Origin: Porphyromonadaceae bacterium
GTDB lineage: Bacteria > Bacteroidota > Bacteroidia > Bacteroidales > Dysgonomonadaceae
NCBI GenBank assembly: GCA_003517675.1
Contig: DPAC01000083.1
Location: forward strand, 1 to 5,817
DNA: 5,817 nucleotides
Direction: 5' to 3'
The notes under the pieces are model-generated. The model searched no databases and had not been told where the DNA came from. It worked only from the letters and a program-made list of their open reading frames with translations. Position numbers and translations under genes: made by a program. Shown piece after piece: positions 1 to 5,817 of this stretch (its first letter is position 1; each line of letters begins with the position of its first letter).

Positions 1-429
1 CTGGCGTTGAGTGATAAACCGATTGAGTTATTCCCGAAAGGAGTATATCATACTTTTCCCTCGGATGCTCTATTAAACTGGAATATCAAAAATTTCGGCC
101 CTCTCTATATACCCCGGAAAAGGGACAGGATTATTTTGGACAGGACAAATGCATTGATCTACAAAAAGATCATCGAGTGGGAAAAAGGCTATCCCCTTTC
201 GTTTGAGAATGATACGTTGCGGGATAACGGAAAGCCTTTACTGAACTATATGTTCTCCCACAGTTATTATTTTATGGGAGGAGATAAAGTGGAAAATTCG
301 CAGGACTCCCGCTACTGGGGATTGCTTCCCGATGATCTGATTGTAGGAAAAGCATGGCTGATTTGGAAATCGGTAGATCCTCATACAAATAACTTCAAAT
401 GGAAACGCTTTATGAAAAGTATAGATTGA
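1..429 (+). CDS. lepB: Signal peptidase I (S26 family), C-terminal part, 5' end outside window
   Basis: Type I signal peptidases are inner-membrane serine proteases that remove signal peptides from exported proteins with a Ser-Lys dyad. The frame is open from base 1, so the gene starts upstream; the TTG at 7 is not a credible start. The visible 142 codons contain a conserved FGPLYIP segment (about residues 30-36 counted from base 7) and then a clear box E: YYFMGGDKVENSQDSRYWG at about 87-105. This is followed by LLPDDLIVGKAWLIWKSVDP, matching the family's 'GxxPxDxIVGKA' end and the Bacteroidota 'IW.S.D' tail. The catalytic Ser and Lys are not in the window, so activity cannot be judged here. 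Box E departs from the usual M(M/L)GDN: it reads GGDK, so Asn is Lys. The next gene is an exported NVEALA peptide 187 bases downstream, suggesting this may be a specialised paralog rather than the housekeeping enzyme. Family assignment is firm; specialisation and symbol are tentative. Confidence 0.86.
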   Translation: MALSDKPIELFPKGVYHTFPSDALLNWNIKNFGPLYIPRKRDRIILDRTNALIYKKIIEWEKGYPLSFENDTLRDNGKPLLNYMFSHSYYFMGGDKVENSQDSRYWGLLPDDLIVGKAWLIWKSVDPHTNNFKWKRFMKSID

Positions 430-435
430 TATCCA

Positions 436-449
436 ATCAAAGCGTTGAT
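436..449 (+). other. Weak inverted repeat just after the peptidase gene
   Basis: ATCAA (436-440) and TTGAT (445-449) can pair around the loop AGCG. A run of seven A follows at 462-468, but there is no T-tract on the + strand. The hairpin has only one G-C pair, so it is a poor terminator and may be chance. Confidence 0.2.
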
Positions 450-468
450 CATAGGCAGATTAAAAAAA

Positions 469-487
469 GTGAGTTATTAGTGAGTTA
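469..487 (+). repeat. Two direct copies of GTGAGTTA, 11-base period
   Basis: GTGAGTTA occurs at 469-476 and again at 480-487, separated by TTA. An inverted partial copy, TAACTCA, lies at 539-545. The three copies flank the candidate promoter at 494-524. An 11-base period puts the two direct copies on nearly the same face of the helix, as expected of a protein binding site, but no regulator is visible and the element is short. Seen in sequence; operator role is inference. Confidence 0.35.
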
Positions 488-493
488 AAAAAA

Positions 494-524
494 TTGCTCT
501 TCATAATGAATTTTGCCACTTTTG
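494..524 (+). promoter_or_regulatory. Candidate Bacteroidota-type promoter for the NVEALA gene
   Basis: TTG at 494-496 is followed by 20 bases and then CACTTTTG at 517-524. The Bacteroidota primary sigma consensus is a -33 TTTG/TTG and a -7 TAnnTTTG about 19-21 bases apart; this -7 element differs from it only at the first base. A second imperfect -7 match, GAATTTTG, is at 508-515. Transcription would start near 530, giving a leader of roughly 85 bases. Match by eye only. Confidence 0.42.
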
Positions 525-561
525 TATACTAACAAAAATAACTCATTGAAAACGAAAAAAC

Positions 562-577
562 TCCTTCTGAGGAAGGA
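562..577 (+). other. Small hairpin in the leader of the NVEALA gene
   Basis: TCCTTC (562-567) and GAAGGA (572-577) form a perfect six-base-pair stem around the tetraloop TGAG. It lies about 40 bases before the start codon, inside the predicted leader. It has no T-tract, so it is not a terminator. It could stabilise the mRNA or affect translation, or be chance. No Shine-Dalgarno motif stands next to the ATG at 617. Confidence 0.3.
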
Positions 578-616
578 ACTATAAGTAATCATATTATTAA
601 TTTAAATTTCTGTTCA

Positions 617-847
617 ATGAAAAAAAAAGTTTTATCCGGGCTGTTCGCCCTTGCACTGCTGGTAGCCACAGGCTACGGAGTGAATCAGAGTATGAAAAGT
701 GATGCCAATCTACCGGATTTGGCCTTGGCTAATGTAGAAGCATTGGCTCAAAGTGAGGAGAAGACGTGTCCTGCCCCATGTATAGACGATGGATCCGGAT
801 GCTATTGCTACGGTTGGTATTCATATTGTCGGGAACCAAATTGGTAA
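617..847 (+). CDS. NVEALA family secreted small peptide precursor
   Basis: This 76-residue protein belongs to the NVEALA family of small exported Bacteroidales proteins of unknown function. Residues 1-4 are MKKK, followed by a hydrophobic segment at 5-21 typical of a Sec signal peptide. A polar linker follows, then the family motif LALANVEALA at 35-44. The C-terminal 32 residues are short, aromatic and Cys-rich, with cysteines at 51, 55, 62, 64 and 71. The length is normal for the family. The motif ends in Ala-Leu-Ala before Gln45, which fits the -3/-1 rule of signal peptidase I, although it lies over 20 residues past the hydrophobic core. The start has no clear ribosome binding site, common in Bacteroidota. 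It has its own candidate promoter and a strong terminator, so it is probably monocistronic. A signal peptidase gene lies immediately upstream. The mature peptide's role (structural, signalling or antibacterial) is unknown. Confidence 0.9.
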   Translation: MKKKVLSGLFALALLVATGYGVNQSMKSDANLPDLALANVEALAQSEEKTCPAPCIDDGSGCYCYGWYSYCREPNW

Positions 848-857
848 TTGACTAAAA

Positions 858-903
858 AAGAACGGATAGAATGTTATTCATTTAATTCCCGTTCTTCTTT
901 TCC
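858..903 (+). terminator. Factor-independent terminator of the NVEALA gene
   Basis: AAGAACGG (858-865) pairs perfectly with CCGTTCTT (889-896). The 23-base loop holds a second small hairpin, GAAT (869-872) with ATTC (876-879). The stem is followed by the T-rich tail CTTCTTTT. It begins about 10 bases after the stop codon. The upstream arm is preceded by an A-run, so it may also work in reverse. Confidence 0.8.
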
Positions 904-1458
904 CTAATTTGCAGTTATTCCTCTGCCCGATACCGAAAAGAGCTCCACGAGATGAACGATCAAATAGAAAAAGCGAGGAAGGTCATTGAGTAACCTTCGA
1001 AAAACAAAAAGCTAAAGTTCATTCAACCCAAAAACCAAAAAATCATATTAAACGAAAAGCTGATTGAAAAAACCAGGAAGATCCTTGGAATCAAAGGATA
1101 CTACACCAACCTGGAAGAATCTGTGGCAGACAACAAAACCATAATAGAACGTTACCACGAACTCTAAAAAATCGAGCAGGCTTTTAGAATTTCAAAAAAC
1201 GATCTTCAGACAAGGCAAATATTTCATTTTAAAGAACAACCGATGCAGCTGCACATGCTGATTTGCTTTGTGGCCTTGGTTGTATCAAATCATATTGAAT
1301 TGCAAACAGGTGTTTCTATCAAAAGATTTATAGATGAATCGAAGAAGATAGTCGATAGGCAACTCTTGAATCAAATTACCAACAAGGTGGTAATCATGAA
1401 AGCTGAACCAAAAGTTAAAATGAAAGAGATATTACAAAAATTATTTTCACAGCACTAA
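904..1458 (+). pseudogene. Decayed C-terminal transposase remnant, IS4-superfamily (IS1634-like) DDE type
   Basis: One frame from about 904 to the TAA at 1456-1458 reads as the C-terminal third of a DDE transposase of the kind common in Bacteroidota. Recognisable blocks are LICSYSSARYRKELHE (about 904-951), KTRKILGIKGYYTNLEE (about 1069-1122), TIIERYHEL (1138-1164), KIEQAFRISKNDLQTR (1168-1215) and IFHFKEQP followed by the hydrophobic LHMLICFVALVVS. In-frame TAA codons interrupt it at 991-993 and 1165-1167. The second falls inside the catalytic Y-(2)-L-(3)-E-(6)-K signature and probably replaces a Tyr or Trp codon; the candidate catalytic Glu codon is at 1174. No frameshift is needed. The N-terminal DNA-binding part and the first catalytic Asp residues are missing. 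The open stretch from the ATG at 1243 (71 codons) is only the tail of this relic, not a gene. I saw no convincing terminal inverted repeats. The family is recognised from memory of its motifs. Confidence 0.8.
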
Positions 1459-1485
1459 AAGGGACAAGTCAGGAAAGATTCAATC

Positions 1486-1557
1486 ATGAGAAAAATACAT
1501 ATACTTGCAATTTTATACGTTGGTGCAGTTTTTTTAAAACGAATGAGCCATTTATAG
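1486..1557 (+). pseudogene. 23-codon signal-peptide-like mini-ORF, possible gene remnant
   Basis: ATG at 1486 follows a purine-rich AGGAAAG (1471-1477) at a plausible ribosome-binding distance. The product starts MRKIHILAILYVGAVF: two basic residues and a hydrophobic stretch like the beginning of an exported protein. It then stops at TAG 1555-1557 after a run of seven T (1529-1535). Losing two bases in that run would open a short alternative tail to about 1572. It could be the surviving start of a deleted exported protein, a real leader peptide, or chance in AT-rich DNA. No family recognised. Confidence 0.22.
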
Positions 1558-1613
1558 AAATACATTTATAAATGAAAACAGGTGATAAGTATAAACTAAA
1601 AATTTGAAATCCA

Positions 1614-1660
1614 ATGGGTACAAACAAAAAAAATATATTACTTTGTCCGAGTAAACCCAT
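1614..1660 (+). promoter_or_regulatory. Possible promoter/operator region of the efflux operon
   Basis: TATTACTTTG (1636-1645) resembles the Bacteroidota -7 TAnnTTTG, but the TA and TTTG spacing is off by one or two bases, and no good -33 TTTG sits at the right distance. The inverted repeat ATGGGT (1614-1619) and ACCCAT (1655-1660) brackets it symmetrically, as an operator might. Transcription would start about 1652, leaving a leader of under 30 bases. Weak evidence. Confidence 0.28.
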
Positions 1661-1679
1661 CTAACAATTCTCAGAAGCA

Positions 1680-2756
1680 ATGAAGCACAATTGCATTTTT
1701 ATCCTCATACTAAGCTGTACCCTGTTATCTGCATGTAATGCGGATAAAAAAGAGACGAATGAAACAACCGTTCAACAGCTTCTTCCCGACAGGCCGGCAG
1801 AAGTAACCGTCATGAAGCTGACGGCCACAGATTTTGAACACGAACTGGTCAGCAACGGCAAGATATCGGCAGGAAATATGGCGGAACTCAAGTTTCTGAC
1901 TTCCGAAATGATCTCCGATATATATGTCAAAAACGGTTCAAGGGTGAACAAGGGGCAGCGTATTGCCATGCTCGATACCTATTCTCTTACCAACGCTTTG
2001 AATCAGGCGAAAGACGCCCTCGACAGAAGTAAGCTGGAGTACCAGGATGTGCTGATCGGTCAGGGGTACAAGCCCGATAACCCGAAAGCCATCCCTGAGG
2101 AAGTGATGGAACTGGCCAAAGTGAAAAGTGGTTTCAACACAGCGCAAACACAATATGATATGGCGCTCTATAACCTGGAAAAAGCAACACTCACAGCCCC
2201 CATCAGCGGCGTGGTTGCCAACCTGTTCGCCAAACCCAATACGCTCTCCTCCCCTTCCGAGATCTTCTGCCACATCATCGACACCCGCAGCCTGGAAGTC
2301 ACCTTCACAGTGCTGGAAAACGAACTGGCGATGATACGCACCGGTGATAAAATAAAGGTGACACCTTTTTCTCTGCCCGGAGTGGAAGTGGAAGGGCGTG
2401 TTTCGGAGATCAATCCTTGGGTGGACAAGAATGGGATGGTGCAGGTAAAAGCCTCAATAGGATACCATGAGCAGATGGTGGAAGGTATGAATGTGCGGGT
2501 GAGCATCTTCCGCTCACTGGGCAAGCAGTGGGTCGTGCCCAAAAGCGCTGTCGTTCTGCGCACGGGTAAAGAGGTGGTCTTCACTTTAGAGGATGGAAAA
2601 GCCATATGGAATTATGTGCAAACAGGATTGGAGAATGCCAATTCCTACACCATTACAAGTGAAACACTGAAGGAGGGTGATGAGGTCATTATCAGTGGCA
2701 ATATCAACCTGGCACATGAATCATCGGTGGTAACAATAGAAAACAGTTCCAAATGA
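1680..2756 (+). CDS. RND efflux periplasmic adaptor (membrane fusion protein), lipoprotein
   Basis: The 358-residue protein links an inner-membrane RND pump to an outer-membrane channel. The N-terminus is a lipoprotein signal peptide with lipobox LSAC; Cys19 would be lipidated. Residues about 65-100 form the first half of a biotinyl-lipoyl-like domain (YVKNGSRVNKGQRIAMLD). Residues about 102-168 are the alpha-helical hairpin, rich in Ala, Lys and Gln. Residues 169-202 are the second lipoyl half (ATLTAPISGVVANLF, ending in CHIID). A beta-barrel follows at about 203-275 (LEVTFTVLENEL, GMNVRVSI) and a membrane-proximal domain at about 280-354 (VVPKSAVVLR, LKEGDEVIISGN). Domain order and length are normal for the HlyD_D23/RND-MFP family. 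ATG at 1680 is chosen because it begins the signal peptide; the Shine-Dalgarno is weak (AGAAG at 1672-1676). The stop overlaps the permease start in ATGA, so the two are translationally coupled. Substrate is not predictable. Confidence 0.93.
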   Translation: MKHNCIFILILSCTLLSACNADKKETNETTVQQLLPDRPAEVTVMKLTATDFEHELVSNGKISAGNMAELKFLTSEMISDIYVKNGSRVNKGQRIAMLDTYSLTNALNQAKDALDRSKLEYQDVLIGQGYKPDNPKAIPEEVMELAKVKSGFNTAQTQYDMALYNLEKATLTAPISGVVANLFAKPNTLSSPSEIFCHIIDTRSLEVTFTVLENELAMIRTGDKIKVTPFSLPGVEVEGRVSEINPWVDKNGMVQVKASIGYHEQMVEGMNVRVSIFRSLGKQWVVPKSAVVLRTGKEVVFTLEDGKAIWNYVQTGLENANSYTITSETLKEGDEVIISGNINLAHESSVVTIENSSK

Positions 2757-5700
2757 TCAAAGCCATATTGCAACGCCCGGTGTCGGTAATCATGCTGTTC
2801 CTGGCCTGCGTGATTCTGGGGATCATCACCTATAACACGCTGCCTGTATCGCTGCTGCCCGATATCGCCATCCCGGAGATCACCGTGCAGGTGTCGGGCG
2901 ACAATACTTCGGCCCGGGAACTGGAGAATACGGTAGTAAACCCCATCCGCAGGCAGCTGATGCAGGTGGGCAAACTGCGGGATATCCAAAGCGAAACACG
3001 CGACGGATCGGCCATCATCCGCCTGAAATTTGATTACGGAACCGATATCGATCTGGCGTTCATTGAGGTGAACGAAAAGATTGATGCTGCCATGAACAGC
3101 CTTCCCCGTGATACACGGCGACCACGGGTGATCAAGGCCAGCGCGACCGACCTGCCTGTATTCTACCTGAACCTTACCCTGAAAAACGATACCCCCTACG
3201 CCACCACTGATGAACAGCAATTCCTCGACCTGTCGGAGTTTGCCGACAACGTGGTGAAACGGCGCATCGAACAACTGCCCGAAGTGGCCATGGCTGATAT
3301 GACGGGGCTGATGTACAAACACCTGCAGATTGTCCTCGACCCTGCCCTGCTCGGGTCGGCATCGATCACCCTGGACGAGATAGAGAACGTGCTTTCGGCC
3401 AATAACATTGAACCGGGCAGCATGATTGTACGCGACGGTTATTACGAATACAACATCAAGTTTTCCTCCCTGCTGCGCACGCCCGAAGATGTGCGGAATA
3501 TCTTCCTGGAGAAGGAAGGGCGACTCTTTCGGCTAAAAGACCTGGCCCGGATTGATGTAGTAAAGCAACCCGAATCGGGAATGTCGTTCATCAACGGGAA
3601 AAGGGCTGTCACCATGGGTGTGATCAAGCAGGCTGATGAAACCATGAAGAACCTGCGCAAATCGCTGAACAAAACACTGGATGACCTCGAACGGAGTTAT
3701 CCGGAGGTGAAGTTCACGGTGAACCGGAATCAGACCGAACTGCTCGACTATACCATTTCAAACCTCCAGCAGAACCTCATCATCGGTTTTATCCTTGTTT
3801 TCTTTGTCGCCCTGTTGTTCCTCGGCGACGGCAAATCACCGTTGATTATCGGCATCAGCATGACCACCGCACTGATCACCACCTTTATCTTTTTCTTCCT
3901 CTTTGGCCAGTCGATGAACATCATCACCCTGGCAGGACTGATCCTTGCCCTGGGAAACATGATCGACAGTTCCATCGTGGTCACCGATGTCATTACCCAG
4001 TACCGGAAACAGGGCTATACACTGGACGATGCATGCGAGAAAGGCACCAAAGAGGTGATCATGCCGATCTTCAGCTCCACGCTGACCACTATCTCCGTAT
4101 TTGTACCGCTTGTCTTCATGAGCGGCATCGCCGGGGCAATCTTCTACGCTGAAGCTTTTGCCGTAACCGACGGCATGTTTGTCTCCTACCTCACGGGCAT
4201 CATCCTGCTTCCGGTGCTTTATAAAATTGCATACGGCAGCAAATTTGCAGACAAAAAAACAGAAGGTTTCTTTGCTGCCGTCCAGAAAAAAATTGACCGG
4301 GTCATCTTTCCTTCTTATGATAAGGGCATCCGGTATGTATTCAACCATAAGGCTTTCTTCATCGCGTTATTAATCATTGCCGTTCCCCTCTGCGCATTCC
4401 TTTTCAACGTGATGCCCAAGACAAGCATGCCCAATATCAGTTATGTGGAAAGCGTTGTCACCGTAGAGTGGAACGAGAATATCCATGTGGATGAGAATGC
4501 ACAGCGGATATCCAAACTACTCCAGACAACAAAAGAGCTGGCGGTAGAGAATGCCGCCTACGTGGGGCAACGACAGTACCTGCTGGACAAGGACAACGAT
4601 CTGACCGTTACCGAGGCCCAGTTGTACCTGAAAACCGATAAACCCGCCGGGATCGCATCACTCGAAACACATATATCAGATTGGATTCGTCTCCATTATC
4701 CGGATGCCGTAGTCACCTTTTCCCCTCCGGAAAATATTTTCGAGAAGATTTTCGAGACCGGTGAAGCCGAATTGATTGTACAACTTTATCCGAAAAACAG
4801 GGAAGAGATACCCGCCCCGGCAGCTATCCGAAAAGTTGAATCGGATTTGGCGGCATACACAGGTGAACAGGCAGAAGGAATCCCTTTTGAACAACAATAT
4901 GTAATTGTTCCGGACAGGGAAAAACTCCTGCTCTATGGCGTTTCCCGGCAGGAGGTGTCGCAAACATTGAAAACGGCATTCAGGGATAACCAGGTAACCG
5001 TATTGCGCTCCTTCCAGCAGTATCTTCCCATCTCCATTGCAGGCAGAGAGCAATCCATTCAGGATGTCCTGCAGCAGACACTGGTATATGGGTACCCGGC
5101 CGACGGGTCGCAGGCCATCCGTGTGCCGCTGTCAGCCCTGGTCAGCCTCACCCCCGGCGAGGACATCAAAACCATCATTGCAGGGAAGAACGGGGAATTC
5201 ATTCCGCTTTACTATTACCAACCCCACCAACCGGAAGTGCTGATGGAAAAAGCCCGTGAGACCATCCGGCAGGGGGATGTGTGGGATGTGGCCTTCGCCG
5301 GCAGTTTCTTTTCCAATAGGCAAATGCTGAACGAACTGGTGATCATCTTGCTGGTATCTGTTTTGTTGATGTATTTTATCCTGACTTCCCAGTTCGAAAA
5401 CTTCCTGCAACCGCTGATCGTATTGGCTGAAATTCCCATCGATATTGCTTTTGCCCTTATCGTCCTCTGGCTCACGGGGCATACCCTGAACCTGATGAGC
5501 GCCATCGGAATCGTGGTGACCATCGGGGTAATCCTAACCGATTCCATCCTGAAAATAGACCTGATCAATGAGTTGCGGAAGGGAGGAATGCCATTGATGG
5601 AAGCAATTCATACCGGCGGAGTAAGGAGATTGAGAGCCATTATCATGACGGCACTCACATCGCTGTTTTCGATGATCCCCATCCTCTTTACTTTCGATAT

Positions 5701-5817
5701 CGGATCGGAACTGCAGAAACCGCTTGCCATTGCCATGATCAGCGCAATGACCATCGGGACTGTTGTGAGCATATTCCTGATTCCGTTGCTCTATTGGGTA
5801 ATCTATCGGAAAAGTGA
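2753..5817 (+). CDS. RND efflux inner-membrane permease (AcrB/CzcA superfamily), 3' end just outside window
   Basis: The frame is open from the ATG at 2753 (overlapping the adaptor stop) to the last base, 1021 codons with no stop. RND permeases are about 1020-1050 residues, so only a few C-terminal codons are missing. The protein would be a proton-driven trimeric exporter working with the upstream adaptor. TM1 is at about 11-30, the first porter loop at 31-335, TM2-TM6 at about 340-492, the second porter loop at 556-855 and TM8-TM12 at about 860-1017. Typical motifs are FFVALLFLGDG (350-360), LALGNMIDSSIVVTD (398-412), PIFSSTLTTISVFVPLVF (438-455), LTSQFENFLQPLIVLAEIP (877-895) and the internal repeat TALTSLFSMIPI (966-977). 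In TM4 only the first of AcrB's Asp407/Asp408 pair is kept (Asp405, then Ser406). In TM10 the AcrB Lys940 position is Thr929, followed by Asp930 and Lys934. This TM4/TM10 pattern resembles other Bacteroidota RND pumps as I remember them. Drug versus metal substrate cannot be decided. No TolC-type gene is visible before the window ends. Confidence 0.94.
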   Translation, partial: MIKAILQRPVSVIMLFLACVILGIITYNTLPVSLLPDIAIPEITVQVSGDNTSARELENTVVNPIRRQLMQVGKLRDIQSETRDGSAIIRLKFDYGTDIDLAFIEVNEKIDAAMNSLPRDTRRPRVIKASATDLPVFYLNLTLKNDTPYATTDEQQFLDLSEFADNVVKRRIEQLPEVAMADMTGLMYKHLQIVLDPALLGSASITLDEIENVLSANNIEPGSMIVRDGYYEYNIKFSSLLRTPEDVRNIFLEKEGRLFRLKDLARIDVVKQPESGMSFINGKRAVTMGVIKQADETMKNLRKSLNKTLDDLERSYPEVKFTVNRNQTELLDYTISNLQQNLIIGFILVFFVALLFLGDGKSPLIIGISMTTALITTFIFFFLFGQSMNIITLAGLILALGNMIDSSIVVTDVITQYRKQGYTLDDACEKGTKEVIMPIFSSTLTTISVFVPLVFMSGIAGAIFYAEAFAVTDGMFVSYLTGIILLPVLYKIAYGSKFADKKTEGFFAAVQKKIDRVIFPSYDKGIRYVFNHKAFFIALLIIAVPLCAFLFNVMPKTSMPNISYVESVVTVEWNENIHVDENAQRISKLLQTTKELAVENAAYVGQRQYLLDKDNDLTVTEAQLYLKTDKPAGIASLETHISDWIRLHYPDAVVTFSPPENIFEKIFETGEAELIVQLYPKNREEIPAPAAIRKVESDLAAYTGEQAEGIPFEQQYVIVPDREKLLLYGVSRQEVSQTLKTAFRDNQVTVLRSFQQYLPISIAGREQSIQDVLQQTLVYGYPADGSQAIRVPLSALVSLTPGEDIKTIIAGKNGEFIPLYYYQPHQPEVLMEKARETIRQGDVWDVAFAGSFFSNRQMLNELVIILLVSVLLMYFILTSQFENFLQPLIVLAEIPIDIAFALIVLWLTGHTLNLMSAIGIVVTIGVILTDSILKIDLINELRKGGMPLMEAIHTGGVRRLRAIIMTALTSLFSMIPILFTFDIGSELQKPLAIAMISAMTIGTVVSIFLIPLLYWVIYRKS

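Larger units (their letters stand above)
1459..1679. other. AT-rich intergenic gap between transposase relic and efflux operon
   Basis: This stretch has no recognisable full gene on either strand. It contains a 23-codon mini-ORF (1486-1557), a direct repeat CATTTATA (1549-1556 and 1563-1570), the perfect palindrome CATTTATAAATG (1563-1574), an interrupted inverted repeat ATGGGT/ACCCAT (1614-1619 and 1655-1660) and a possible -7 promoter element near 1636-1645. Poly-A runs at 1625-1633 add to the low-complexity look. No clear terminator for the preceding relic is visible. Confidence 0.55.

Noticed and set aside
7..9. TTG at 7 as start of a short 140-residue protein
   Set aside because: The frame is open to base 1, and the protein begins in the middle of a signal peptidase fold; the true start is outside the window.
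469..545. CRISPR-like array from the GAGTTA repeats
   Set aside because: Repeats are only 7-8 bases, spacing is irregular and there are no cas genes.
1243..1458. 71-codon open frame with its own ATG as a separate small protein
   Set aside because: Its sequence continues upstream in the same frame through a stop into recognisable transposase motifs; it is the tail of the relic at 904-1458.
2645..3322. 225-codon open frame on the minus strand
   Set aside because: It lies antisense to the adaptor end and the permease start, has low-complexity His/Gln-rich content and no domain; it is a coding shadow of the + strand.
3836..4348. 170-codon open frame on the minus strand
   Set aside because: It is antisense to the conserved TM3-TM6 region of the permease and rich in Asp/His/Gly repeats as expected from the complement of membrane codons; no recognisable family.
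5037..5568. Several overlapping open frames of 68-117 codons on both strands
   Set aside because: All fall inside the continuous RND permease frame and show no known motif.

Overview
The window most likely comes from a member of the Bacteroidota, probably the order Bacteroidales. Three things point there. A small secreted peptide precursor carries the literal NVEALA motif, which is a Bacteroidales family. The gene starts lack strong Shine-Dalgarno sequences and sit behind AT-rich leaders. The RND efflux pump has the TM4/TM10 motifs of the Bacteroidota branch rather than of AcrB. I cannot name the genus from sequence alone.

Layout, all on the + strand. (1) 1-429 is the 3' part of a type I signal peptidase (S26) gene whose catalytic Ser/Lys region lies upstream of the window. 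(2) 430-616 is an AT-rich leader with a candidate Bacteroidota promoter, GAGTTA-type repeats and a small hairpin. (3) 617-847 is the NVEALA peptide precursor, followed at 858-903 by a convincing factor-independent terminator. (4) 904-1458 is a decayed, 5'-truncated transposase of the IS4-superfamily (IS1634-like) type. It stays in one frame but has two internal stop codons, one inside the catalytic Y-E-K signature. (5) 1459-1679 is an AT-rich gap with a 23-codon signal-peptide-like mini-ORF, small repeats and a possible promoter. (6) 1680-2756 is a lipoprotein membrane-fusion (periplasmic adaptor) protein of a tripartite efflux pump. (7) 2753-5817 is the RND inner-membrane permease. It overlaps the adaptor stop by ATGA and is still open at the window end after 1021 codons, which is about full length.

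The window therefore holds two functional blocks separated by an insertion-sequence relic. The left, AT-rich block is a peptide-secretion or maturation locus: a signal peptidase beside a secreted Cys-rich peptide whose NVEALA motif ends in Ala-Leu-Ala, a good signal-peptidase-I type site. The right, visibly more GC-rich block is an efflux operon in which adaptor and permease are translationally coupled. No outer-membrane TolC-type gene and no regulator are visible, and they may lie downstream. The peptidase/NVEALA pairing is the most interesting element; its function is inference.
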